Assembly (NCBI GenBank): GCA_004794655.1
Contig: SMMW01000056.1
Span: 3,129,001-3,193,000, forward strand
Source of the DNA: Marisa cornuarietis
Lineage: Eukaryota > Mollusca > Gastropoda > Architaenioglossa > Ampullariidae
DNA length: 64,000 nucleotides
Direction: 5' to 3'
Of the stretch, positions 1 through 12,485 are shown piece after piece. The notes under the pieces were generated by a model that saw only the letters and a program-made list of their open reading frames with translations, made no database searches and was not told the DNA's origin. Made by a program: the position numbers and the translations under genes. Numbering within the stretch: the first letter of the stretch is position 1; every line of letters starts with the position of its first letter.

Positions 1-10
1 AAGCAAATCA

Positions 11-83
11 ATAATAATAATAATAAAATGATGATGGTGGTGGTGGTGGTGGTTTTGGTGGTGGTGGTGGTGGTGGTGATGAT
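11..83. repeat. Trinucleotide microsatellite (AAT, then GGT/GAT)
   Basis: A run of AAT triplets passes into about 15 GGT triplets, interrupted once by GGTTTT and closed by GAT triplets. It is simple-sequence DNA with no reading frame of interest. Confidence 0.9.
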
Positions 84-1140
84 GTGGTCCTTTAGAGGTA
101 GAATCTTATTTTGATACCAAGTTCCCTGAACTTATTCATATGTAACTAACACTCGAATCCATCGGCTTGAATCCCCAGAAAGAGTAGGCGGCCTTGAATA
201 TATAAATAAACAAAGAATAAGAGTAAGAAAAATATAAACCCATCATCGCTTTTACTAACTCCCCTTGATAGAGGCTGCACACCTTTTATAATAATTTAAT
301 ATTTTATAATAATTCCTCTCCATCTCCTGCAAGGAGGTACATGCACGCAGGTGCGCATACTCACACGCACAATTTCTCTCTCTCGGTATATATATATATA
401 TTCCCACACAGTCTCACACACACCCATCACCACCACCGCAACAGCAACAGACCACACCTAGAAGTAGAGAGATAGACAAATTCAGAAAGGATAGTTGTCC
501 TGATGGAACTAAACGTCTTACAATCGTTGAATTTTGAATACAGTGTGCTTCAGACTTCAAAAAGTAATTAGTTCTTTTAAACAGGTGCAACAAAACAGTT
601 TGATGTAGAGGCAGGCATCTTGAGAAAGGGTGAGAATGTTAAGACAATGTGCAGTTGACAGACAGTAACGAGCGTTGGTCGTGTGTTTAAACAGGTGAAG
701 GATGTTGACAGGAATGTTAACATTGTCTGAGGCAAATACATTTCTCTGGTTGCTTTGTGCTTACTTTATATCTACCTGGACTTACCACAACAAGCTGCTG
801 AGCGGCTTCACGTAGTGCTAAGCCTAAGTAAAGGTAACTCGGGGATTGTAATAACAAAGTGCCAATCCTACTAATCTGGGATTATCCTAGTTCACAGGTT
901 CCGTGACACGGCTACAGTCCTAATCCCCGATGCAGTCCTAACCCTGCGGTGTAATTCTTGTCATCAGATGGTTTGACCAGGTAGCATGTCAGTGATCACG
1001 TGATTCGGGCCTTAGTGATCAGACGCTTCTTAACTAAACCTTTCTAGTCATCGTTTGCTGCTAATTTGGGTCAGATTCCGTAAACATGACTAAATTAGGT
1101 CAAGTAAACAGATGCTGTTTGAGTGGCAATCGTTGTCCTC
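84..1140. other. Non-coding stretch
   Basis: I see no convincing exon, RNA gene or mobile element here. The stretch is AT-rich with a short TA run near 390-405. It may belong to the 3' flank of the minus-strand receptor gene that ends at 2,506, but no polyadenylation signal close to that stop was found. Confidence 0.6.
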
Positions 1141-2474
1141 AAGCGCTGCTCAGCTAGGACAGTTTTGGTTTCTAAATGCTGCTAAGCTAGACAATTGCTG
1201 CTAAGCTACACACTTACGGCAAAACTAGACCTTGCTGCTAAGCTAGACAATTGCTGCTAAGCTAGACAATTGCTGCTAAGCTACACACTTACGGCGAAAC
1301 TAGACCTTGCTGCTAAGCTAGACAATTGCTGCTAAGCTACACACTTACGGCGAAACTAGACCTTGCTGCTAAGCTAATCACTTAATGCTAAGCTAGACAA
1401 TTGCTGCTAACTTAGACACTTAATGCTAAGGTAGACACTTGCTGCTAAGCTAGACACTTACTGCTAAGCTAGACACTTGGTGCTAAGCTAGACAATTGCT
1501 GCTAAGCTGCACACTTACGGCGAAACTAGACCTTGCTGCTAAGCTAGACAATTGCTGCTAAGCTACACACTTACGGCGAAACTAGACCTTGCTGCTAAGC
1601 TAATCACTTAATGCTAAGCTAGACAATTGCTGCTAACTTAGACACTTAATGCTAAGGTAGACACTTGCTGCTAAGCTAGACACTTACTGCTAAGCTAGAC
1701 ACTTGGTGCTAAGCTAGACACTTAATGCTAAGGTAGACACTTGCTGCTAAGCTAAACACTTGCTGCTAAGCTAAACACTTAATGCTAAGCTAGACACGGC
1801 GAAACTAGACCTTGCTGCTAAGCTAAAAACTTAATGCTAAGCTAGACAATTGCTGCTAAGCTAGACACTTACGGCGAAACTAGACCTTGCTGCTAAGCTA
1901 AACACTTAATGCTAAGCTAGACAATTGCTGCTAAGCTAGACACTTACGGCGAAACTAGACCTTGCTGCTAAGCTATACACTTAATGCTAAGCTAGACACT
2001 TGCTGCTAAGCTAGACACTTAATGCTAAGCTAGACACTTGCTGCTAAGCTAGACAATTGCTGCTAAGCTAGACACTTACGGCGAAACTAGATCTTGCTGC
2101 TAACCTAAACACTTGCTGCTAAGCTAGACACTTAATGCTAACTTAGACACTTAATGCTAAGCTAGACACTTACGGCGAAACTAGATCTTGCTGCTAAGCT
2201 AAACACTTAATGCTAAGCTAGACAATTGCTGCTAAGCTAGACACTTACGGCGAAACTAGACCTTGCTGCTAAGCTAAACACTTAATGCTAAGCTAGACAC
2301 TTGCCGCTAAGCTAAACACTTAAATGCTAAGGTAGACACTTGCTGCTAAGCTAAACACTTAAATGCTAAGGTAGACACTTGCTGCTAAGCTAAACACCTA
2401 AATGCTAAGGTTGACACTTGCTGCTAAGCTAAACACTTAAATGCTAAGGTAGACACTTGCTGCTAAGGTAGATC
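1141..2474. repeat. 19-bp satellite array with higher-order structure
   Basis: About 1.33 kb is built from a 19-bp unit of the type GCTAGACACTTGCTGCTAA. Variants end in CTTAATGCTAA, CAATTGCTGCTAA, CTTACGGCGAAA or CCTTGCTGCTAA. Variants recur in fixed order (for example ACAATTGCTGC, then CTTACGGCGAAACTAGACC, then CTTAATGC), which indicates a higher-order unit of several monomers. The array stops about 30 bp before the stop codon of the receptor gene on the minus strand, so it lies in the 3' UTR or the immediate 3' flank of that gene. Confidence 0.92.
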
Positions 2475-2505
2475 AATTCACTTTATCGAGTCAACGGGCT
2501 TCCAT

Positions 2506-5500
2506 TCAGTTGTTGTCCTCGGATACTGTTAATACTGGGGAATCCTGGGCGTTAGGTGATATTAAACTGGTGCAATGCTTGTTGTCAGACATTGCTATAT
2601 TCGATGAAATTAGACTTTGCGGTGTTTCTAGTCCTGGGTAATTGCAGCTTTCAGGTGACGATACACTCAGGTACTCAAAGTTAGACACAGATTCAATAGG
2701 AGACAGGTCTAACCTCTCGCACTTCTTGCCTTCAGCATCTCTTGGGCTGTTCTGATTGCCAGGTGCTGCTAAGTTGACCCAGTAGTTGCACTGGGAAGCT
2801 GCTGAGCCAGGAGAATATCCATTCTCTGCTTCCTCAAAGCCAAGGTATATACTGTTGTCATGTGTTGATATGCTAAGGCTTCTGTTCTGAAATTCTGTTA
2901 TACTATGGCAATGAATTTCGTCCTCTGCGAAATTGTGAAATTTACTTATTTTTCTTCTATTGTGGGAAAAACGCCGATAATCTTGCAGCTCCGAGAAATC
3001 ATCGTATACACCTATTCCCGAATTGAAATATTCGTTATTTCTCCGTGATGCTACCAGAAGTCGGCTTCTGGCGCTTTTGCAGTCGTGCAGCAGCTGAATT
3101 ACAGTCGTCATTGGCCAGGAAAACAGCTGGGCACGAAGCCTGCTCTGGGTCCGGCTAATTTCTTCCTCCAGCCGTCTCTGATTCCATCTGTCGATCACGG
3201 TGTTCAGCGTGTATAGGAAGGGATCCACGGCGGAATTCATGGGCAGGACAAAAATAGCAAACCAGACACTGAGGTCACTAGGCAAGGGCCTCCCTGCCCA
3301 CAGTAGGAGCCCAGAAACGCTGATTGGAAACCAGCAGCAGAAGTTGACGAAGACGATCAGAAGGAGGCGCCGGGAGGCAGTCAAGTCTTGCTGCACCTGC
3401 TTGCTGCACCTGTTGGTCCTAGAGGCCGACCTGAGGATGGTGTATATGACGAAGAACTGACTAAAAATTATGACCACAAGGAGGATGGTGTTGAGAACGA
3501 TGAAAAATTGGGAGGAGTAATTATTCCTCGCAAAGTCTTCGGTGGTGATAGGGAAGAACGCGCATATGCCGTTCGGGTTACGCGATTCCGAACCACCAAG
3601 AATAACCGGAAGCAGCGCCAGGATGACACTGGTGAACCACAGAAAGTAGCAGATCTTTTGGGCGGTCTTGGCTTTCAAGTGAAACTGGTTGTGGAGGGGG
3701 AAGTTGAGAACCAGGGCGCGGTCAACGCTGATCGTGCAGATGACAAAGGCGGACATCTCGCTGGAGACCAGTGAAAGGAAGCCGGCAGCCTTGCAGGCGG
3801 CACTTTGTGTCCACTTCCTGTGGCGCAACATATCATGTCCGTTCAGCGCAGCGTCAGCCGAGCCGATGACAAGCAAATACACGCCCATCAGGAAGTCAGC
3901 CACGCACAGGTTGCACACCAGCACCTGGAATGTCAAGAAGCCTTTGCTTCCTTGCATCCTGACACGGTACACCAGCGCCACCGCGTTGCTTACAATGGTG
4001 ACAAGGGACAGAAGCCAAATTGAGAAGCGTAAGAAGCTGGTTTCCATTAAGTAATCGCATTTCCAAATCTTCCGATCATTTGCCAGACAAGTAAACTGCG
4101 TTCGTGAATATGTCAACTCGAAAAGACAGCACAATCGCCTGTCATCAGTTTCTAAAATCCTAAGACTCTCGAGACCTTTGAAAGAGCGTTCGTTAAAATT
4201 TTCAATTTTATTTTCGCGAAGGTTCAAAATATTCAGCTTTGCAAATGGCATGAAAGCATCAGCTTCTATGGCTGTGATGCTGGCGTTTGCGAGTTGCAAA
4301 ATGAGAAGAGATGGCATCCTTGAAGACTGGAGGAATTCAGCGAAGGTAGCGTCGATCTTTGGGAGAATAGGGTTGTTGGACAAGAGGAGGTACTTTAAAC
4401 GTGGGACTCTCTTCAGCCCGATGTTTGTGACTGATGTTAGATTGTTGGAGCTAAGGTCTAGCACGGCCAAGAGAGGCAGGAAGGGAAGTGATATGAAGCT
4501 TAATCCGCAGTGAGAGAGATTGAGATACTGGACCAGAGGTAACTTGCAGAGACTGCTCAAGTTTCCTCGAACAAGAGACCAACTAAGGTCCAGATACCTC
4601 ACGGCGACAAATTTCTCACTGTCAACTACTTTACTGCACGTGAAAGCAAACCCTTCACACTTGCAGTACGAGGGACAAAAGTCATCGCAGTACATCTCAT
4701 CGTCTTTGAGAGGACATTGGTACATTCCGTCGCAGAAGTAGGAAGGATGCAAGCGCACATCGGACTTGTAGCAGCGGTAATATCCAGGAGTCTCCACACC
4801 CTCTTCTGTAGTAATTTCGTCTTCACCGAACAGGCAGTCTTTTTCATTGTTGTTAACCAAGTAGGACGGAATGCACAGCCCATCAATGCACTGGACATGA
4901 GTCGATGGACAGTTCTCTCCAGGTCTTAATCTCACCCTTTTAACCATCCCGAATCCGTCAAGTTCAATGATGAAAGACGAGAATAACTTAGATATTGTGG
5001 ACTCGGGTTTTGCCTGTGTTTTATTTGTCAGCTCCGTGATGCAAAGTCTTTTGAGATTAAAACTGTCATTGAGGAAATGTAAATGTTCCCTATATAGGCA
5101 CCCGAGCTCTCTGCATCGCATGAAATCTTTGGGGCAACTTTCACAGTTCTTTTCATCGGTGAAATCGTGGCAGTCGTCCTTTCCATCGCATCGATCAGTT
5201 TTTAGGACCAGCTGAAATTGCCGCAAGCACATCAGATTAGCATTCTGGACTATTGTACTGGTCGTGAGAGCCTTGCAAAAGTTCTCGTCACATCCGTCTA
5301 GACAGTCGTCGATTCCATCACACGTGACTGCGTAGTGCACTTGTCTGCCATCACAACACGTGAACATGGGGAGCGAACTCCTGTGTTCTGTTGTGGGACA
5401 GGTGTGAAAAACGTGAACTGACGTCCCGTCGGCGCATTCGGTCAACAGCATCTTCCAGGCGATGTTCGAGGTCAGGGCTGGAAGAATGATCCCTTTCGAT

Positions 5501-6464
5501 AAAAAAGGTTTGTTGTTCTTGTCACAAATGTGCGCGCGCAGGACTGAGAAGCAGTCCGCGGCCTTCAAGCTGACTGTCCAGGACACGTGGATGGTGGCGC
5601 ACTCGTAGTACAGGTCCTGGATGCTGCGGTGCAGGGAGTTGAACATCACAACATTGTCCCGCGTCCATTGCCACAGGAAGCGGTACATGCGCTGGAGGTG
5701 TGGGTCTTTTGTTCTGACTCGCTTCAATCCCACGGCGGCCTCCGTGAAGCCGTGCAGCAGCAACACACGAGCCGCAAGCTTGGTGCATGTAGCATCCTGT
5801 AGAGCAGCCAGCTCGGCGCCGTACACGTTCTGGCACTCGTCCTCGGCTGTGGTGATTGACAGACCTCTGGTGGGAAAGCGGAAGAGCAGACAGTGAAATC
5901 CAACCGGCAACCAGTTCGCCTCGCAGCTCTTGCTTTTGTACGGGCATTCCTTCTCGTCCTCTCCCCCGAGGCATTGTTCGACCATGTCGCACTTTAACAC
6001 AGCGGGTACGGTGTAAGGAGGGGAGCAGTTGTATTTGCCCCCTTCTGTCTCCGGCGGCAGGACTGAGGACAGGTAAGCGGCGTAAGTAATGCTCACCCGT
6101 GACCTCGGCTGGGAGGTCGTGATGCGCACCTGCACGGTGCTGGCGCGAATAAAGACAGGTGGGAGGGGGAAGAGGACACTGGAGCTGTAGTGCTTGACGT
6201 GTGAAGTGGTAGAAAATTTGGTGGTGAAGTTGAAAGATAGGCTTTGATTCTCAGCCTTCGGGAAGTACAGCTGCTGCACCTGTAGGACCAGGTGGCAGGA
6301 GGAGTCTACCGTGATGTTCCAGGTCATGTCAGCATCCTTTTCGGAAATAAAGGTGATGTTTCCTTTGGACTTCATATTGTACTTTGACTCCGCGCACATT
6401 GCTGTATTCGTTTGCTGACTGGCCTTACGCTGGGGTCTTGCCAATGGCCCTCGGGCACGTGCTG
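2506..6464 (-). CDS. GRL101-like receptor 1 (CUB-LDLa-CTLD-LDLa-LRR-7TM), main exon
   Basis: The product is a large cell-surface receptor of the GRL101/LGR type, which would couple extracellular ligand binding to a G protein. Numbering runs from the codon at 6442-6444. In order: a CUB-like region (about 15-125), an LDLa module (139-167), a degenerate C-type lectin-like domain (173-308), LDLa modules with CDG..DC..DE signatures (363-390, 404-434, 512-543, 556-586), a Cys-rich LRR cap (590-603), about six LRRs (615-765), an RXFP-like hinge with a CC pair (772-773) and a class A 7TM (about 804-1082). Activation motifs are present in variant form: DRA for DRY (908-910), CWFP in TM6 (1037-1040) and DPFLY for NPxxY (1074-1078). 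A tail of about 230 residues follows. The exon opens at a 3' splice site (minus strand TATCAG/CAGCACG), with an in-frame stop just upstream in the intron, so an upstream exon must supply the start. Confidence 0.9.
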
Positions 6465-6684
6465 CTGATACACAAAATCAGTTCTAAAAAGACAAGAAAT
6501 GGTAGGAAAACAAGATATTAAGACATTGAGGGATAGATCAACCACATCTCAATCAATGATTCGATCAAATAGTATATTTCTTTATTGCCTTCTGTTAATA
6601 TTAGCTCTCTGTTATTTGTTTTCTGTCAGTGGGCAATGTTCTGATCTTGTTTCCGTCAGCTAGAAAGGCATGTGCTGTCAGTAC

Positions 6685-6985
6685 CTGGCTTTGAAATGTT
6701 GAGAGACGTCCACACATTGTTTGCTCTTGTCTTTCTCTCTGTGTGCTCTGGACCTTGAGCTGCTTTCTCAACTTGATTCCATAAGGCGTGTTGTCTTGAT
6801 CCTGTCATCGGAGTCTCAATTTCTTCTGCCAGGATGGGCAGCTGGCTTCTCCTGTCACTAACATTAGTGTCACTACAGATGTTAGTCTGGGGTAGAAGCA
6901 CTGTGTCTGCTTGCAATACTGTGTGTGCAACACACAACAGGTAAGCCAGTGGTGCCACGGCGTCTTTCCATTCAGGTACTACCAT
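6685..6985 (-). CDS. Putative first exon of GRL101-like receptor 1 (signal peptide)
   Basis: On the minus strand an ATG at 6985 opens a frame whose first 30 residues read as a secretion signal: MVVPEWKDAV, then an apolar stretch VAPLAYLLCVAHTVLQA. The frame runs to a good donor (AAGCCAG/GTACTG) at 6685/6684 in phase 1. The main exon starts in the matching phase at 6464, which gives a 220-bp intron and a joined protein of about 1,419 residues. The neighbouring paralogue has the same arrangement. Weak points: an in-frame ATG lies upstream at 7096, and about 65 residues of low-complexity linker would sit between the signal and the CUB domain, so a different donor or exon remains possible. Confidence 0.5.
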
Positions 6986-8449
6986 GACGTCACAGAACTC
7001 TTCACTTTTGAAGATCAAACGAATGTCCAACCAACAAACAAATGTTTTAAATTGAGCTTCCGGTTCTGAGATTCCGTGCGCATTACTTTGAAACATGTAA
7101 TGACTGACTCCTGTAATGGGAAAGTCTTGTTATGCTCACGAATACGCCTCTACGATGAAGATCAAAGGTCATATTCAAACATCTCAACGCACTTTAGTGA
7201 CCAGCATTACTCCGATAGAAAGAACTTGAAAAGAATTAGCACCAGCGGGGTATGTAGAGAAGGTCTCAGATTATTAATGTCCCTCTTTCTACTCGAAGCA
7301 TACATGTTTAGGTCTGATGACGACTTTATCATTTGTTTTTATCTTAAAGAACTGATTGTGTCCCGTTCTTGTGCTCGTAATGATAACATTATTTGATAAC
7401 GTACGTAACTTTTGACTGTATATGAGAATGTTTGTGATTTTTTTTCATTGTTCTGAGAGTTTTTAAAGTACGAAAGCAAAGAAAAATGGTTGCAGCTTTT
7501 GTTTTGCTTAAAATGGTGTCAGTCCCATTGTTTCAGGCGCTATTTTCTTACTTAGTTTGGAAAAATTTTGAAATTATTGGTTTTGACTTCCAGTATGGTT
7601 TCCAGCTCCACACTGGCATCATGCACAATAGTGAGGACTCCATCACCTTATACTAACTGCTTTTAATTTTGCTTGTTGAAACAGACAAGAGTCAAAGAAT
7701 TGCGATAATTCGTGGCGTGTGTGTGTGTGTGTGTGTGCCAGGTATATCATTAGCTAATTAGCTAAGGAACATTGGTACGTGAGAACATACGCTTTTTTCC
7801 ATTTCTAAAATAACCATTTTATTTCAAAACAGCTGAAGGACATTTCAAAGAATTTGTCTTAGTGGATGACAATAGCTGTCCTATAACATTTATTATCTCT
7901 TGCCGGAAAAAATAAGTACCTAGTTGGCTGAAAGGTTGGTAGAGTGTTTGTGTGAATGGCTAAGATTGTATGAGAAATTCTTGTAATGTATCAGCCTTTG
8001 TGAAAGTACAAATATTTTTTTTTAAAGTCATAACTGTACCCTCATACAGACATTTGCCGATTCGAGGACTGGCTCTTAAGAAACATTTTAATACGAGCAA
8101 GAACGGTGGGGATTGGAAACGGTGACCCCATACCATGAGCATAAAGTGAAAAAAACTGTAACCATACTTTATAGATAAAACAGCAGCTATATTGTAAAGA
8201 TAATACACCAACCATATTATATAGAATATAAAGCTTTTTTGAAAAATTATTAATTCATTCATTAACCCTTAAGTTATGAGCTAAGTATCCTCCAATAATC
8301 GGCTGAAACAGTTTTCGAGAACTTACAACTATGGAAGTTTGTATTTTTGGGAAAGGACACAAGGTGGATGTTGAAATTGTTTTGTTTTTGCTCGGTCACA
8401 GAAACGTGCAAGAAGCAACATCACTGCTGCTATTTTCGGCAGAAGGAGA
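6986..8449. other. Intergenic region between the two receptor genes
   Basis: It must hold the 3' UTR of receptor 2 and the promoter of receptor 1, both on the minus strand. A short GT microsatellite lies at 7717-7737. I see no other exon. Confidence 0.6.
7889..7894 (-). terminator. Candidate polyadenylation signal for receptor 2
   Basis: The plus strand TTTATT is AATAAA on the minus strand, about 555 bp beyond the receptor 2 stop codon. A second AATAAA lies at 7818-7823. The choice between them is not resolved by sequence alone. Confidence 0.35.
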
Positions 8450-11400
8450 TCACATGACCTGATTACCAGGACTGCTATGGTCTCCCTTGGTCTCATCAGT
8501 TTTTGTATCGTCAGTTGTTAACAGATCTTTATCACAGTTTCTCTCTGCCGTCGTTTCATTGGGATCTTTCGGAAATGTCGCTTGTGTCTCCGAGATGTTT
8601 GGCAGGACCTGTGTCTCCTGGTTCTCCTGCTCCCTCTGCTCCTGCTCCATGCGCTCCCTGTGCTCTTGTTCCATGCGCTCCCTCTTTCGCATGATTATCA
8701 GGACGTTGTACAAGTCACGGATGAGTTGATCCAGGGCCTCCAGCGGCCAGGTTTCTATCTGTCCTCGAAGTCGGTGCAGCGTCACCTCCAAAGTACTTTT
8801 CCTTTGGTGTTTATGCCGCTTGTCCCTGCACAGAATCATGATCTGCAAAAGAGTGCCCACCGTTGAGTTGCTAATCAAGAGGAGGATAACGGCCAAGATG
8901 TTTACCTGGGGGTAATACTCAACTCCCACAGTGGACAGAACCGCAATAAAGCCTACCATCGCATAGCAACAGGCATTTGAAACGACAGCTGGAGAAAGAC
9001 GACCTACGGTAGGTTTTCTATTGTCTCGTCGGCGGGTGGACTTTACCGAGAAGAAGGCTTTCCTGTAGACGCCAAAGAACAAGTACAGCTGTCCGCAGCA
9101 GACGACCATGGACGCAAGCCAGCTAAGAAGGACGAGCAGCACGAAGGCGTACCAGTACCCTAAGGAATTCTGGGAACTGATGGGATAGGGCACGCACGTG
9201 TTGGTCAGGCTGTAAGACCTCCAGTCGCTTGCGGACCACGACAATGGCACCGCGGCTAAGATTAGACTGAGCCCCCACAAGAAACCGCAAAGCAAAATGT
9301 TGCACTGCACGCTGAAGTGGAAGCTCGACTTCTGTACCAGCAGGCGCTTCACTGTGTCCACACAGAGAAGGAGAGCCTTGACCATGTGACAGGTCATTAA
9401 CACGAAGCCTGCCACCTTGCAAGCAGAGCTCTCCAGCCAGTATTCCTCGTAGGTGTCGAATTCTCCTTGATAAACGCCATTCGCAGCTAACATGATAATG
9501 AGGTAGATACCCGTGCAAAAGTCAGAGATGCTTAAACTGACCTCTATGGCCAAGGGACCCTTGACAGAGCCCTTATACCCATGGTGTAACAGGTAAACCA
9601 GAACAATACCGTTACCGAAAGTGAGGACAAAAACTATGATTATTAAAAATGACCGGATGGCGTCGTTTGCCAGAAGGTTGTTGCACGAAGAAAGTAAATC
9701 GCGTGGAGCTTCGCATGTGGCATCTTTCCTCAGAGAAAGAAAGAAACAACAAACAGTGAAGTGATGCGTTTTCAGAACGTTGAGGTTAGTGAAGCTGTAG
9801 AAGGACCCTCTGGAAAAAATCTTCAAGGGGTTGTCAGTGAGGTCGAGGTGAGAGATATGCCAAAAGGAAGAAAAGTTTCCTTCAGGTATGGACCTGATGC
9901 CAGTGTTTGCAAGGTAGAGCATCGTCAAGCGGTAAGGTTCAAAAGATTTGATGAAAGTATTGACAGTTTCATCGAGACTGGAGAACAGCGGGTTGTTAGA
10001 AAGAATCAAAATATTCAAAACAGAAAGTTTCCGCATGACTACATCGGAAATTGAAGTCAGTCTATTGAAGCTAAGGTCCAAAACCCTTAAGTGATACAGA
10101 CCTACCCCAAGAGAGACATTAGTCAGGCCACAGAAGGAAAGGTTCAGATAGAATAAAAAGGTCAGTTTATTTAATTCCTGCAAGTTTTGCATATTCTTCG
10201 AATTGCTTAAGTCCAGATAGCGTGCCATGGCGAATATTTCCGCGGGAAACATCTTCTTGCATATTAAGGACAAACCTTCGCAAATGCACCCGCTGGGGCA
10301 CTTTAGGTGGCAGTAGGCCTCGTCGTCTTTGAAAGGGCATTGAAAGATACCGTCACATAGGTAGGTGGGGTGCAGGCATACGCTATACCTGTAGCAGCGG
10401 TAATAACCGGAACAGTTGACTCCTGCCGAGTCCAGGACCTCGTCTTCTAACATTGGACAATCATTTTGCTGGTTGTTAACGAAGTACGAAGGGATGCATG
10501 GACCTTCTTTGCACTGAACATGTGTTTCGGGACACGGCTCCTGCTGGTTCATTGGTCTTACCTGCACAAGCCCATATGTACTCAGCTTCACTATGACCAC
10601 TTCATCCAAATAGCTGGCATTTCTGTGAAATTTAATTTCATGAGGACTCTGGTGATTGATGATATGTGGACAGTGTCCGAAAGGTATGCCGTTCACGTTG
10701 AATTCTTTGGGTGAGCACCCGAAGTCCACACAGCTCACTAAGTCGTTCTGACATTCCAGACAACGCTCTTCGTCAGTTTCATCGTGACAGTCAGCTTTTC
10801 CGTCGCATCTCTGCGACTTGGAAATGATTTGTGACACCTGGGTACATTTGTAAGTCTGCTCTTGCAAAACCGTACTTACTGTTTCCTTAGAGCAGTAAAA
10901 CTCATCGCTCCCGTCGTCACAGTCGTCAAACCCGTCGCAAGTTAAAGAGAAGTGCACCGTCTGCTCGTTGTCGCACATCAAGCTAGCAAATCTGCTCTCG
11001 GCTTCCCCAGACCTACAAGGATGGAAAGGTAGTACGAAAGACCCATCGGGACAGGTTTTAAGCGGAAGCGGCCATTTGGGATCAACCAGTTGAGGAAGCT
11101 GAATAGTGAAAGATGATTTGTAGCCTTTCGAGAACACTCTTTCTTTAAGGCACGCAAAGGTGTGGTAGGTGTCCGTGCAGTTAATTATTTGTAACGACAC
11201 GACCGGGTGGACTTTGACACCTACACAGAGTTTGAGCAGGTCCTTCGCGTCTAGATGGATGGTGCTGAAGAAGGTGACCTCTTTGTAATCCCAGCGCCAG
11301 AGAAAACGATAGAGCTGCTGGAACTCAGGTCTGGCGGCGTTAAGCGTAATGGTTCCAACCACAACGAACGAAAATCCCAGCAGAGAAAAGACTTTCGACA

Positions 11401-12063
11401 CGTGTTTGATTTCCTGGTGCCTGTACAGAGCCGCCAGATTCGCGCCCTTGGTCAGGCATTCTGACTCCGCGTTTCTCGGGGTCAAAGCCACGGACTTGTT
11501 AACGACTGTAAAGCAGCGGGAAATGCCGATGGGTATCCAGTCGTTGCAGCCCTCCTTCGAGTAGTTACAATGGCTCTCGTCTTCACCTTCTTCACACTGC
11601 TCTAGGAAGTCGCACTGCAGCTCCCGAGGAACAAGGAACGGAGAGGAACAGCGATATTTTCCACTGAATGTCTCGGGTGGCAACGTTTGCGAGGGGTAGC
11701 TTGAGAATGTAAGCTTCAACGCTGAACCGTTTCCGTTTGATAGGAACTGAACAAGAACTTTGTTGGAGCGGACGAAGACAGGGGGCATAGGCACGCTCGT
11801 ACCTTGCCGGAAGTCAAGGACTCTGGTACCCGTCACCGGTGAAAAGTGTCCCTGGATGTGCAGGCTGTCAGGTTTCTGACCTGGACCTCTGGGTGGCAGG
11901 TAAAGGTCTCTGAGTTGCAGCACGATGTGATGCGACAGCTCGACTGAAATGTTCCATTGCCAGGTGGCGCTACAGTTCTGCGTCGCTTCCCATTGGATGA
12001 TGCCTTTACGATCCGTGATGACCTGCGTCGACCCTGCGCACTCGTTTCTTGGTAGCCTCATCC
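8450..12063 (-). CDS. GRL101-like receptor 2, main exon; 7TM lacks activation motifs
   Basis: This is a tandem paralogue of the gene at 2,506-6,985, with the same domain order. Numbering is from the joined start at 12485: CUB-like (about 45-160), LDLa (174-201), C-type lectin-like (207-341), LDLa (397-426, 440-470, 546-577, 589-620), LRR cap and LRRs (624-797), CC hinge (807-808), 7TM (about 835-1115) and a tail with an ERMEQE direct repeat. The TM1 Asn, TM2 Asp and extracellular disulfide cysteines are kept. At the DRY site it reads DTV, at the TM6 CWxP site CYAM, and at NPxxY GTLLQ. The frame is fully open, so this is not simple decay. The exon begins at a clean acceptor (TTTATTTTAG/GGATGAGG). 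It may be a binding-only, decoy or partner receptor; that role is inference. Confidence 0.9.
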
Positions 12064-12379
12064 CTAAAATAAATTCCACAGAACTATATCGCAGCGTGGA
12101 ATCAAAAGTACTGTACAATAAATCATCCTTTCATCCTTATAAGTATTAAATAAACAGTCTGAATATCGAGGTGGGAGTAGGTCTCAAACTGGTACCGAAC
12201 AGCATATTCAAATGATATAATTCTTGGTGAAATAAAATACATTTATTCCCTAGAGAAAATACAATGAACAAATTCTAGGGTTTATTTATGTGTAAACTGA
12301 CGACGATATTTATGGCAACAGCAGCGGTGATTATTAAAATGAGGAATAAACGGGAAACGATATAAATAGTTTTTATTAC

Positions 12380-12485
12380 CTGATGCAGTTCTTTTTGAAA
12401 CAGCAGCCAGACCAACCCCCATGTTGGACACAGCCCAGAGCAAGACAACAAAAAGCAGGTTTCTACAAAACCCTTGGCACACCAT
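12380..12485 (-). CDS. First exon of GRL101-like receptor 2 (signal peptide)
   Basis: The ATG at 12485 (minus strand) has a favourable context (AGA ATG G). It encodes MVCQGFCRNLLFVVLLWAVS, then NMGVGLAA: a basic start, an apolar core and small residues, as in a signal peptide. The exon is 106 nt long and ends in phase 1 at GCATCAG/GTAATA. Joining it across a 316-bp intron to the acceptor at 12063 keeps the frame (TCA G/GG ATG) and gives a 1,239-residue protein. No ATG lies upstream in frame before a stop. Confidence 0.75.

Noticed and set aside
1141..2474. CRISPR-like array
   Set aside because: The 19-bp units are contiguous without unique spacers; it is satellite DNA in a eukaryotic context.
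6986..7096. Upstream in-frame ATG at 7096 as the start of receptor 1
   Set aside because: It would place about 37 residues before the apolar segment and spoil the signal peptide; the ATG at 6985 fits better, though this is not proven.
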